The notes under the pieces: model-generated | Told to the model about the DNA's origin: nothing | Databases searched by the model: none | The model's input: only the letters and a program-made list of their open reading frames with translations | Translations under genes and position numbers: made by a program | Assembly: GCF_022539315.1 (NCBI RefSeq) | Contig: NC_066316.1 | Span: forward strand, 53,073,994 to 53,137,993 | DNA from: Serinus canaria | Taxonomy: Eukaryota > Chordata > Aves > Passeriformes > Fringillidae | Direction of reading: 5' to 3' | DNA: 64,000 nucleotides | Shown here: in pieces, positions 12,544-23,900 of the stretch | Position numbering within the stretch: the first letter of the stretch is position 1 | Layout: the number at the start of each line of letters is the position of its first letter

Positions 12544-15500
12544 CATGTCCTTATATTCCTGTCAACTTCTAAGGAGCCAAGACTTCACCTGTTTTTATAT
12601 TTACAGATGTGTTTTCAAAACAGAAATAGAAAAAGATGTTAAGAGAGGAGCTTGAGGGCAAACTAACTACTCACATTTTCCTTACCATCTTCCTACAATC
12701 ACTTTCTCTCAAAAGTCTGACCTTATTATTTTTTTTTCTAGAATGACTTTTAAGAAATTTCTCAAAAAAAAACCCCAAAAACCACCAGTGAGTAATTGTT
12801 GTTTTGGGTTTTAAAAATATATTGTATGATCAACATTGACAGACGTCCTTGTTTTTTTTCCCATGAGACATTTTTGTTTCTGCCCCCTCCCTTGCCCTCC
12901 ACAGCTTACAGGTAATTATTCTTTTCCTCCATGTCACCTGATAATCTGTTCTGCTTTCACTCTTTCTCCCTCTCATCTTCTTATTTCTGTCCTCTCTGAC
13001 CTACCTTAGAAACAAACTCCTATTTAATCTCCTTAGAAGAACATCCAAAACTTGGTCTCCCCAACTTGTCTTGTTTGTCATCAACTTTCAAATTGTGTAG
13101 TTGAATGGCAACAGACAGCTGCCTTCTGCTGATAGAACTGAATTGCTGCAATGACTCAGAATTAATCTAGATCTCCATAGCTTTAAATAGCTCACTACAT
13201 CTCATGAGCCTTTTGGTAGCCCAGGCAGTGCACTCAGCTGTCAAACTGCAACATCTTTGCAGGCAGGCAACCAAAATCAGGGAGCCCTGACCCAGATGAA
13301 TCCTGAGAACTAGGACAGCTCTAATTTAAGTGAGCTAAATCCACACACAACTGCCTAAAACACATTTCATTCATATTTTGGGCCTAGGAGTATCTGAAAT
13401 TGTGTTGAAGTATACCACTTCATTTCATGGCAGTCCCTAAAACAGGATCATTTGGGCACAGCAACTGGCTTTTAATAGCAAGACTCAGAATGGCCCATGG
13501 TCTAACATATCCATCTTCAGCTTCAGATTACCACTGCTGATAAGGAGGGGAAGAGAGAGAAGGAATAAGTCAACAAATACATGACAGTTCCCACATATCA
13601 TTTAAACCAGAGTATAACTAAAGTAAGGACTAGATCTCTCTACAACATTGCTGAGTTGTTCTTCAAACTGTATTGAATTTGGGAACTAAAAGACAAATAG
13701 AAGCTCAGTTTTGTTGGCTCTCCAGTGAAGCCCCTTTGTTTAGGATTTTGAACATTAGCAACCATTCTGGCACTGTGAACTGTTACAATCATTGAATAGA
13801 CTGAAAAAATTAGAAAAAAAATCTCCATTACTGCAAGCTGGTCATCACATTTGTAAGACGTGTCTCAAAATTTGTCTTACCCATATCTTACATCTTTGGG
13901 TTTATGACATCAGTTTGCTTCTTCTGGGAGCATTGTCTAGGATGCACACAACTGCAAACCAGCTAATCTTCCACCTATGAGATTATTTTTAAGGAATGCA
14001 GAAATACATCTACCTGTATCATGAGTTCACAGGAAGGAAAGAAAAGTTACCAAAGGATATACTATAATAGGAAAATGCAGTAGCACTTGGATATTTATTA
14101 CATTACTGTTTAACTGCTATGAATACAAAACTCACTTTAAGACAGAAGTATCTTTGAGAAATCACAAAAATAAAGAGCCTTAAAATTTTTTATGAAGCAC
14201 TGTATTTCATTCTACAAAGAAGATTATATAGATAACTAGAAGGGGAAAATATTACTAAAAAAACCAAAGCAGAACAAATATTTTAAATAAGATAGACTAA
14301 CCAGTTTCTACACATTCAAAGATTTCAGGCTTTTAAGAAAAAAAATTACTCTTCTGAAAATATCAATTTTTATTCTAGATTTATAAATCAAACATGGAAA
14401 GAGCTATTTAATAGTAGTATACTGTCACAGAAAATAAAAATAGAAAAAACCCTGTGCAGTACTCACAAGGATTATAATTTTGGATCCTCAGTGTGCATGC
14501 TCTGTAATCATACTTCAAAATAAAATATCAACAATCAAATCTGTAGAGAAGCTGATGAATAGTTACTTTGCTGACTCATTCCAAATAAATACACAAGTTC
14601 CAACGAAGGGAGTGCCCAGAACTGAAGACAGGTGTGATGGAGGTGAGGGGAAGCATCCAAAAGCCCAGTCAGAGGTACCTTTGTGATCAACCTGCTGCTG
14701 AACCACTGACTGCTGCCAGTCAAGGGCTGCAATTACCGATCCGGATGGGTTAGGACTTAGTTCCGAAGCCTTCCAGCAGATGTCCTCGCAAGGCAGGCAT
14801 GTCTGGGAGGTTCAAGATGTCACCATTTAGAACAGACAGACGGGGAGGAAAAGACTTAAAATAGGGGCGATATAAATGTATAAACGAATTCAAAGTATTC
14901 AGTATATTCTCAAAAGCCAAATTTAAAAACATAGGCAGCCCGTTCAGAAAAAAGGAGGGCCATCTTAAAAACTAAAAGAAAGTCATCTGAACAAGTACAT
15001 TTGAAGCAGAACCTCTGTTTCCACCATGTTCTGTAACTCTTACACTTCTCATGTAAACAAAACAGAAGGTTCAAAAAATGATGGTGAAGAGCACGAGCAC
15101 AAGGTAAATAGCATAAAGACTCTACTCCTGTCCCCCTCCCTTCCCTTTCATGTTAAAACTGACACTAATTTTATTGTGCACAGAGCCTTCTTCACTACTC
15201 CCTAGTGGCAGTGACATACAAATGTTGTCACGAAGCCGGTATTCTTGGAAACATAAAATCCATCTGCTATTTCAGGGAAACTTAAAAAGAACAATTTCCT
15301 TAAAATAATCATCCTCATCATGACTTGTACAAATGGAAAGTTTTGATACCACATTAAAAATATTTGACTTGCCCTTCTAAGTAGTGAGTAATGCATCCAC
15401 AGTTAACTACCCACAGACACCTATCAGAGAACAGAATGATTCATCAAGTACTAGTCTACAAACTCAAAGCTGGGATTCTTTCCCCAGGTCTATCAGAGCA

Positions 15501-15762
15501 GTATCCCCAGCCCTCAATCCACTGCCTGCTTTAATGCAGGTGTTCATGGCTTCATACCCAAGAAGCTGTGTTGGGGAGAGGTGAAATCAAGAGGATGAGC
15601 ATCACTGACTTCTTCAAGAGCAGACACAAAAGTGCTGAAACTCATGGCTTACTGGGAGACCAGCCAACTGGGACATGTCTGTCACTACACTTTGGCTGGA
15701 GGAAAGAACTCCAGACTGTCCCACCTTCTGGAAAATACGGGGAAGGTGGTTTACAATAGCTG

Positions 15763-15839
15763 GGACAGACTTATCTGCCAGAGCTTCTTCAGTGGTTCAA
15801 ATAACAGGACAGATTTGTCTGCCAGAGGTTCTTTGGTGG
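15763..15839. repeat. Imperfect tandem duplication, 44-bp period
   Basis: GGACAGACTTATCTGCCAGA...TCTTCAGTGG at 15763-15795 recurs as GGACAGATTTGTCTGCCAGA...TCTTTGGTGG at 15807-15839, with few mismatches over 33 bp. Confidence 0.8.
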
Positions 15840-16780
15840 ACCCATTGCGGCACTTACAGACAGAAAGCACTGCTGTGTTCCACACACTGAATTAGGTCCA
15901 AGGTAACATCATCAGTTTTAGAAACAGACTGCTCATGAAAGCTTACAGGAGTAGGGATTTTGTCAGCATTTTGTCTTAATCTTCAATAGCATGGGTGAAG
16001 GATTTTCTGCAGGCTGATTATTCTCAATTTCAACAACAAAAGTTAAAAGAAAAAAGACTTTTTTTAGCTTGGAGTCAGTGAATGACCACGGTCAACAATA
16101 TAGAACTGTTATATTTCTTAACTGGCAAATGCTTTCATGCCATAAAAACATTGGATAAAGCCCATTCTGCATGTAATTTGTCCTAGGAAGAGAAGACTCC
16201 AGGTTCCACACCCTGAAAAGCAGGTAAATACAGTATTAAAGCTATTACAGTTTTTCAGCTTAACTAAGGTTCTCTTCCGCTGCCACAAAAAATACTTATA
16301 AAATTCTCTTCAACATTTTAGTTGCACTTAAGCAAGAAAAGAAAGAGCACAGAAGAATTCCACGAAATGAGAATTTCCATTTAAAATATCAAAGGACAAA
16401 TACAAATGATGAACAATGGCCGGGAAAGAGCTACAGACTATTATTCATTTAAGATTACTTCCCTAAGCTCTGTCTTTGTCTTGAATCTTAAGCCCCTCAC
16501 CCTTCAGCCACAGTGAATTACAGTGCAAGCAGAGGTTAATTCTACTGGCTCCAAATAAAGCTCCTTTGGGAACAAATACACAGCTCAAACAAACCCATAT
16601 AAAATGGTGAAGCAATCCTAATTGTAACCAGATATTCCTCCATAGCTCTAGTTTTATCATGCACACATATTCCAGCCAAATCTTTACAAACTATGTCAAC
16701 AAGTCATGATTTCCCCATCTTTGCCCCATGAAAACTGTGCAAGGATAACTGTACACGTCCACAAAAATAGAGGATGTCAT

Positions 16781-16786
16781 TTTATT
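16781..16786 (-). terminator. Candidate poly(A) signal AATAAA for ZDHHC14
   Basis: There is an AATAAA on the minus strand, about 0.8 kb after the stop codon. It is followed within about 10 nt by a possible CA cleavage site (ATGACATCC). About 17 nt downstream comes a U/GU-rich element (CTATTTTTGTGGACGTG), the usual arrangement of a functional polyadenylation site. An earlier AATAAA at 17378-17373 has a weaker downstream element and could serve as a proximal site. Confidence 0.4.
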
Positions 16787-17372
16787 GGAGGTCCACAGGT
16801 AATTTTATCACATTAGGGAGTGGAAGAATCTTGTGGTATGGCACAACACAATACCTCACTTAAACACTTAAACAGAAGGTTAAATGATATGCAACATGAT
16901 CAAATCAGTAATTCATCATCTTCTAGGCACCACTGATTAATTTAAAATAAAATTTAATAAATTCAAAAAATATAGTCCATTCATTTGTTTGCTGTACTGT
17001 CTTTAAATGAAACAGCACTTTGAAAGTCACAAATAAAAAAGCAGCACTTTCTCTTAATACCAACACCACTGTAACACATACTGTAGCGTGGCATGCAAAT
17101 CCACATCTGCAGTCTTTTGTTTTGTTTTGTATTAACAAATGGAATGGCAATTTTCTATCTCAAATATTGGTAGCATAACATGTAAGTGCAGATCATTCTG
17201 GCCACAGGTGTGGTAAGCCGTAACAAGTGTGTATTACAAGAGCATAGAACACAGAGCATGACACTTACATCCAAGAATCTCTCTTTTCTATTGTACATGG
17301 TGTTTGGTACAGGCTGGCTTCCAACTCGCTGTACCCAACCTTCAGGAAACGAGATTATTGACCTTTTCTGGT

Positions 17373-17378
17373 TTTATT
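17373..17378 (-). terminator. Alternative proximal poly(A) signal AATAAA
   Basis: This is an AATAAA hexamer on the minus strand, about 215 nt after the ZDHHC14 stop. The sequence following it (CCAGAAAAGGTCAATAATC) lacks a strong U- or GU-rich element nearby, so it is the weaker of the two candidates. Confidence 0.2.
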
Positions 17379-17590
17379 TAAAAGTAAAAGCACAACCATT
17401 AACAACCTGGTCAAAAAAATGCCATAGCTCCATTGAAAAAAATCACTTGTCCTTTTAGTAGACTCCATGAAGTGATAAAGTTTCTATTAGAGGCATGTTA
17501 CGAAGCCTTACAGCGGCACTGCAGCGTCACTCCTGCCAAGCACAGATTTGTAGAGCCACCAGGACACGGCGTGGCGTCCAGAAAAGCTCT

Positions 17591-17992
17591 TCAAACCGAG
17601 CTGAGCTTCACGAGGCCGCGCACGGAGTCTTCGTGCAGCGAGTCCTGGCTGGCCAGGCTCAGGACGTGCATGGTGCGGCTGTGTGCGATGGGGCTCCCGC
17701 TGGGCAGCATCCCGGGCGGCGACGGCGCCTCTTCGGGAGTGAGGAACTGGTGGCCCTCGTGCTCCTCTTTTAACGGTATGATGTCTGTCAGACCTGAGTC
17801 TGATGTCAGATTAGGCATAGAGGATGGTGGTGTTGGTTGCCCTAGAGTCAGAGTTGCACAAGGCCCACTGAGAGAAGTCTTTCCTGGTAAAGGGAGCTCT
17901 TCACTAGTTATGCTTGGCTCACTCTGTAGGAGGGGGGTGGCAGCAGCCTGCAAAACGAATTTAGTGCTCTGAATGCACTGATCTTGGTCACA
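17591..17992 (-). CDS. ZDHHC14: ZDHHC14 last coding exon with stop codon and PDZ-type C-terminus
   Basis: This exon contributes 133 residues and TGA at 17593-17591. The acceptor is ccattctacag (AG at 17994-17993), giving [15 protein letters not shown] at the start. A second acceptor, ttcgttttgcag (AG at 17949-17948), lies 45 nt inside and would delete exactly those 15 residues in frame. The tail is Pro/Ser-rich and likely disordered. It includes [34 protein letters not shown] and ends [10 protein letters not shown]. The final SSV fits a class I PDZ-domain ligand (S/T-x-hydrophobic), and human ZDHHC14 has been reported to bind a PSD-95-family scaffold through this end. The exon is much more GC- and CpG-rich than its surroundings. 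The 179-aa plus-strand ORF over it is an antisense shadow. Confidence 0.96.
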   Translation of the reverse strand, partial: CDQDQCIQSTKFVLQAAATPLLQSEPSITSEELPLPGKTSLSGPCATLTLGQPTPPSSMPNLTSDSGLTDIIPLKEEHEGHQFLTPEEAPSPPGMLPSGSPIAHSRTMHVLSLASQDSLHEDSVRGLVKLSSV

Positions 17993-20900
17993 CTGTAGAA
18001 TGGAAGGGTGTCAAAATCATATAAAAACAAAACAGAGGAAAAAAAAAAGGGAGGAGATGGATAAAAACGTATGGAAAAGAATGGGATGTGAAGAGAAAAA
18101 AAGAAAGCCATTAGTATCATTCCATGGTTAGCCACCCAAACATCCCATCGCATGCTGCCCAGGAAAAAGAAAGAAAGGCATGCATAACTGAGCCAATGCT
18201 TTGGCTTATTATCAAAGAAAATGATGATATACATTTACAGTGTTCATTTAAGGGAACACTAGGCAAATTTTTCCTTTTAACTGGTCTTCACACATAGGAA
18301 TTAACCTACCACAGAGGTTTTCCAGAACAAGAATTCTTTTGACAGAGATATCTTACACAGTTAGTAATAAAGCTCCATGAGTTACAATTTTTTTCTTCTC
18401 ACAATTTAATACATTATATATAAATTCTAGAGAATATCCTACACTATACTCCATACTCCAGAGGATGTGTAGAAAGCAGGCAGCACTGCAGTTGCATCGA
18501 GATCAACCTTAATGAATTTTAGGCTGTTTCTTGATTAATCCTGACAATGTGATGAATCAAGGTACAAAACACAAGTTTTCTGGCAAGCACTGTCTCAATA
18601 ATAAGCCAAATCCAGCATTATATAAATCCAGTTAAGCTCAGTGAGTGTTACCAAAATTGATTTTTTTGGCTCTACACAATTCCTAAAAACAGTTTACACA
18701 AAATTACCCCTCATTCCTTGAGATGAAAAGACAGGTGTGCATTTTAATAATGTCCAGCTAGTTAAGTGCATAGCCTACTGCCAAATTAAGTTTCTTTAAC
18801 ATGAAGTGGCATGATTTTTGAGAGCTCCTATGGAAAAAATATTTAATTCATTGTCTGATCAGTTATAACATTGCAGTTTTTCAAAATCTTGTAAGATTAG
18901 TTTGCCAAAGTACTGCTCTGCTGGGTAAGAAAAACACTACAACCAGTGAATACAACTACAAATGCAATGAAAGACGTGGAGGCAAGCAAGCAGAATAAAA
19001 GATATATCCAGAGGTAAGACATCCTATTCACTGTTATTTCAAGTATTCTATTAAAGCAGTATGTTCTGCTCTATGACTGACTTCTTAGATTTTTATCAAA
19101 TTACTACATATTACAGATCCATCATCTGTTCAGATATTCCTGACCATAACCATTGTTACAAAATGGGCAATTCCCTAAAATGCCCATTTGAGTTTAATAT
19201 GCCACTGTGCCACACTGAGAACTCATGGGAAGACGTTTGCCTCCTTTACTGTAGGATGAAAATCACGATAAAAAATGGTTAATTAAAGTAAATCTGTTAT
19301 TTTCAGGTTCTCCAATTTCACCACTGAATAGCTGAATGCTGGATGCACACACCTAACATTCAGCAAGTGTGCAAACAGACTACTTGGTCATAAGAGATAG
19401 GTAGTGTTTAAAACACATCTAAGTGGTTTAGGACTCCCAGACCAATTACTTTTGACAGGCAGAAGCTCAATCCTTCAGGTACGTATTTCCAAGACTTCTG
19501 CTTTCAGAAAGATAAATGGACTGGCCTTCTGTTACATAAATTGATTTAACATAAATTGCAAGCAATCTTCACCCTACAAAATGATGAACAGCTCCAGCCA
19601 AACAACTAAAGTGGTTCCCTATCATTTCAGAGGGATTAGTCACAGGCTTAAAGCCATAACCTTGCTTAAGAACCTTACTAAGAAGAAAACTGTCAGCATC
19701 TTTTAAAGTAAAGCTTTCAATTGCTAATTCAGTGTGAATAACTCATTCTTGATTAATATCCTGTTATTCACACCTGCTTATTTAAATTAAAACTTCAACC
19801 AACCTTACCATGCAGACCTTAAAAATATGTTAACTGAATTTTCAAACTATTTTCTCTGAAAGGCAGTAGCCAAAGAACAAGTTAAATAACAAAGGAATGC
19901 TTATAACCACTGGGGTACACTGAAAACAAATAATGTTAGCAGCTGACTTATTGCTTTAGAGAACATTCAGTTCTGATCTTCCAAAGGAAATCTTTAACGT
20001 GTTCCAGGCAATACAAGCACACAGCTTTGTATTAGCTGAAGATAATTTACTTGAACTCATTCTATAGTCTGAATTAATTTTCTTCTTAAGGAATGCTATG
20101 GCATTTCAGTTAAATTAATATCAAAAAGATAAGATAGCCTCATAAAGCTCCATTAAATAGTGTTACAACTTCAGGTGCTAAATATCTCTTCATTTTCCAC
20201 TTGTCACTGCCCTAAAGCCTCTCCTTTCATTTAGATAAATTTCAGGTTTTCTTTTACTTGTCTGTTCAACAGTGATCAGCACAAAATCCTTAGGAAAATA
20301 CAGGCTGTAAAGAGCTTTCCAGAAAGGGAGCTATTGCAAGGTTTAAGCCAGAAAAAGTATGTGAGTTCTATGAGGCTCTCAAAAACATCTGATAAAAATA
20401 ATTCATAATACACAGGTAGACTATTCTTGAGCCTAAACAGCCAACACAAAACTAAACCAAGGAAATCATATTTGTTATAGGGTTGGCATGGTGGGGTTTT
20501 TTTTGTTGACTTTGTTATTTCACTCTTGACTGAATGAAATTTAGGGCAGGAAGTCTTAGCTGCTACTAATTATATGAATTATCCAACACCAGAATTTCAA
20601 ATAAAACAAAAAAGCCCATGACTGGAACAAAAAGGAAGCTGAGCATTAAAATCTAAATAACTAAAAATCTACTGCAAAAATTATTCCACCAGCATCTTCT
20701 TATTTCAGATATGCTGACTTTATTTTTCATTTAAAATTTCCACTGTTTCAGAGAAACAGCAGATTCTGAAGGTAGGACAAGTTTAATAAGTTCTACAAGT
20801 ACAGAAATTCAACTAAATGTATGCACAGAAATGTTTAGATATCTGTTTATTTCCACATAAAAAGGTAGAAATTGAAGCAAATTGGACAAAACCTGGAATT

Positions 20901-23900
20901 CTGTGTTTATTTCACAATAAATACAAACAATGAAGAAAAAATATTTTCTTTTTTCTGAAGAAAATCTGTTTTTTCTAAGCTACACAAAAATATGATAATA
21001 TTGTTCTACATGGCAATATATTTTTCACATTTCTAAATGTGATTATTTTTAAATAATCAGAATAATTTACTTTAAATATTAAATAAACTTAGTTTAAAAT
21101 TTCCTAAATGCTAGTAACACTCAAGAATTGTTACAGTTTTCCAGAAGATGGAAAAAAGCAGGTTGAGTAGTCTCACAAACTCTGAATAAAGTACAAACAA
21201 CACAGAGTTCAGAGGAGGCTGACAGTGCTATGAAGTCACAGGAAGAATGCAGAAATACCAAATTCTCGACACAACCAGTGGTGAGGAGTGGAGGGACAGA
21301 GCTGTGTGACTGCTCCTGGCCGTGGAGGCTTTCACTAACAAAATCAGGGTGCTGTGGCTGCTGTGCAGCAGCTGAGCCACAAGCCCCACCAAGCCAATGG
21401 CTCTACTGCCATGCAGTACAGTGCTAGTAGATGAGTACACAGAGACTCATGATGAGTAGGTTTATGAAGCCTTCTGAAGCCAAACAGGAAGCTACTCATG
21501 GCCCAGAGACTTTACTTCAGACTGGAGACTGTTTGTTCTTATGGACTGAAAGTCTGAGAATGCTCAGAGCAACTTGGGTGCATTCCAGGGGTGTATCTTC
21601 TAAAATAAATCTAGATCATAAAAACACAGTAAACATGCACTATCAAAAGAATTGCTCCTAAAACATATGCAAAGCAAATGCTGAAATTGATTTACTTGCA
21701 TGTGCCCATAACCCGTTTTACCTGTGAAGTAAAATGCATTAAGGAAAAACCTCTGTCAACCTTGACTGTGGTAATGTTGACTTGGTAAGAACCCTGAGTT
21801 TTGTTTTGGGCATCTGGGAAGTACATCAGTAAATATACAAGGAAACACACTCGCAAAACTCCCAGAAAAATGGGGCTGTGGTCCTTGCCAATTCTGTTAT
21901 TGTCATGATAGAAATACTTACTCCAAATAACGCAAAGAATGAAAATCAAAGGATGGTCAGAGCTAATGCTCCCTGAGTCAGCTGGATCTATTTCCAGATC
22001 AGTAACAGAAACACTTAAGTGAACATGTGGGAGAGGACTTTCCTGCATTTATCACTGGTAATAAATGTGCATGCACTACAGTTCCTACAATTTTCAGCAG
22101 TACATATATGTTAGAAAACACTAAAAAACTTGCATCCAGGAAAGGAAATGGAGAATTAGAAACAAGGGAATTTGGGACACACTACCTATACCCTGAAGAA
22201 GAAATGCCCAGGAATGGAGGAATATAAGGAAATTTCTTAAAAATAAGGAAATACACTTGTCCTGACATGGTGTGAAACCAAAGCAAAGTCTATCACTTTA
22301 TAAGGCATTAGAGAATTCCTAGAGATATCATAGTAAATATAAACCAAACTAATTCCTCAAAAAATCTTCATCAAGTGAGACATATTCTGTGTTTCCCCCG
22401 AAGGGATTACTAAAGAATAAAATACCCTATATCAAACCCCAAGAATCAACCCCTGCTTTAAGATAAAATTAAGTACTACAGTGGTCCAGACCCAAGTACT
22501 GGTCCTTCATGGGTTTATGGGTAAATAAGAATTTTTTTCACAACACTAAGAAAACAAGCTTTAAAATAAAAGAGAAAGAATAAATTGCAGAGAAAAATAT
22601 TATTTCATAATGGGTGAGGTAATGTGCTTCATACAAAAAAATTCTTAAGAATAAGGAAAATACTTGGGTAATCAAACTGATGATGAGCTCATAAAAATAA
22701 TCAGCAATAAAATGCACTAGGGAAATACTTTGGAAATTACCAGTACTACAGATTATGAGTTCCAAGTGACCATGCTTTTCATGTGGATAAAAGATATTAA
22801 GAAGCTGGCTAATGAATGTACCAGACTAATTTCAAATTATGTTGAAAAAGAAATTAAAAACACTGGGAATGCACCAGGAAAATAATTGTATGTGCTTCCA
22901 GCCTTCATGGAAGTCAATAGAGATTCAGCTTTTAGTAAAACAAGATAGATACTATGGAGAGAACATGAGAAAAACCTCTTCTGTGAAGATCTAGAAAAAA
23001 ACTAAAATCACAGTATGGGTCTATCAAGCACTGATTACAGCTATGACTCTGACTTTCTGAGATTGTGACAAACTGAGCTGCTACCATGAGTAGGGTAGAT
23101 CCTGTACTAAATATTCAAAGTATCAGAGATAAAATTACCACAAAAGCTGTTAAATACCAATAGAGTGCCCCACAAATGGTATCCTGAAAAGAGATAATGT
23201 GTTGTGCTGAAAACCAGCGTCTGGCATCTTTACACTTAGCCTGATATTTATTTTGAACTTAACTGCAAAAATGAGGCTATGCTAAAAGATTCATTAAAAT
23301 AAATGAAAAGAGAGTATTATACTGAGCAACCCACAGAGACAATGAGGGACAAGAGACTCGTTGGGTGAAACACAAGAATTCTATTTAGAAAGCCACTAGT
23401 CACTGACTCCTATAATGAGCTGCTGAGGGAGCTGGGGTTGTTTAGCCTAAGGATGAGGCTCAGAGGAGATCTCATTGCTCTCTACAACTCCCTGAAAGGA
23501 GGTTTTAGCCAGGTGAGGGTTGGGCTCTTCTCCCAGGCAACTAGGGACAGGACAAGAGGACGTTGTCTTAAGCTGTGCCAGGGGAGGTTTAGGACATTTG
23601 GAAGGAGTTCTTCACAGATGGGATGATTACACATGGGAATGGGCTGCCCAGAGAGGTGGAGGAGTCACCACCCCTGGAAATGTTTAAGAAAAGACTGGAT
23701 GTGGCACTGAGTGCCATGGTCTAGTAGACAAGGTTGTGTTTGGTCATAGGCTGGACTCGATTCCAAAGGTCTTTTCCAACCTAGCTGATTCTATAAAAGA
23801 TTTGAGGGAAGAAAGGAAATGAAAGAGGGAAGGAATAAGAGAAGACAAGTGAGAGAGAATATGCTGATTTAAATCTTTATTTTTTATCAATGATGGAGAG

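Larger units (their letters stand above)
1..16758. other. Gene-poor region downstream of ZDHHC14
   Basis: I find no coding exon or RNA gene in this stretch on either strand. The longest ORF (142 codons, plus strand 5301-5729) has no recognisable domain, and its composition matches AT-rich noise. Contents are simple repeats (1315-1390, 6956-7010, 8725-8757), a 16-bp tandem array (12485-12543), a CR1 remnant (10867-10924), a GC-rich patch (11540-11840), a 44-bp-period duplication (15763-15839) and the perfect palindrome at 7819-7920. In mammals the next gene beyond ZDHHC14 is SNX9; nothing of it is visible here. Confidence 0.7.
16759..17590 (-). other. ZDHHC14: Probable ZDHHC14 3' UTR
   Basis: This is the sequence directly downstream of the ZDHHC14 stop codon. 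Its first 100 nt or so (17490-17590) remain CpG-rich like the coding exon, and then the composition falls to the AT-rich background. It contains two AATAAA hexamers on the minus strand (17378-17373 and 16786-16781). The distal one has the better downstream context, so I place the likely end near 16760. The length of about 0.8 kb is an inference; transcripts could end earlier or much further downstream. Confidence 0.45.

Noticed and set aside
17433..17972. Longest ORF of the window (179 codons, plus strand)
   Set aside because: It lies antisense to the last ZDHHC14 coding exon and its 3' UTR, and exists because of the CpG-rich composition there. It shows no protein features, and the minus strand is a clear ZDHHC14 match.
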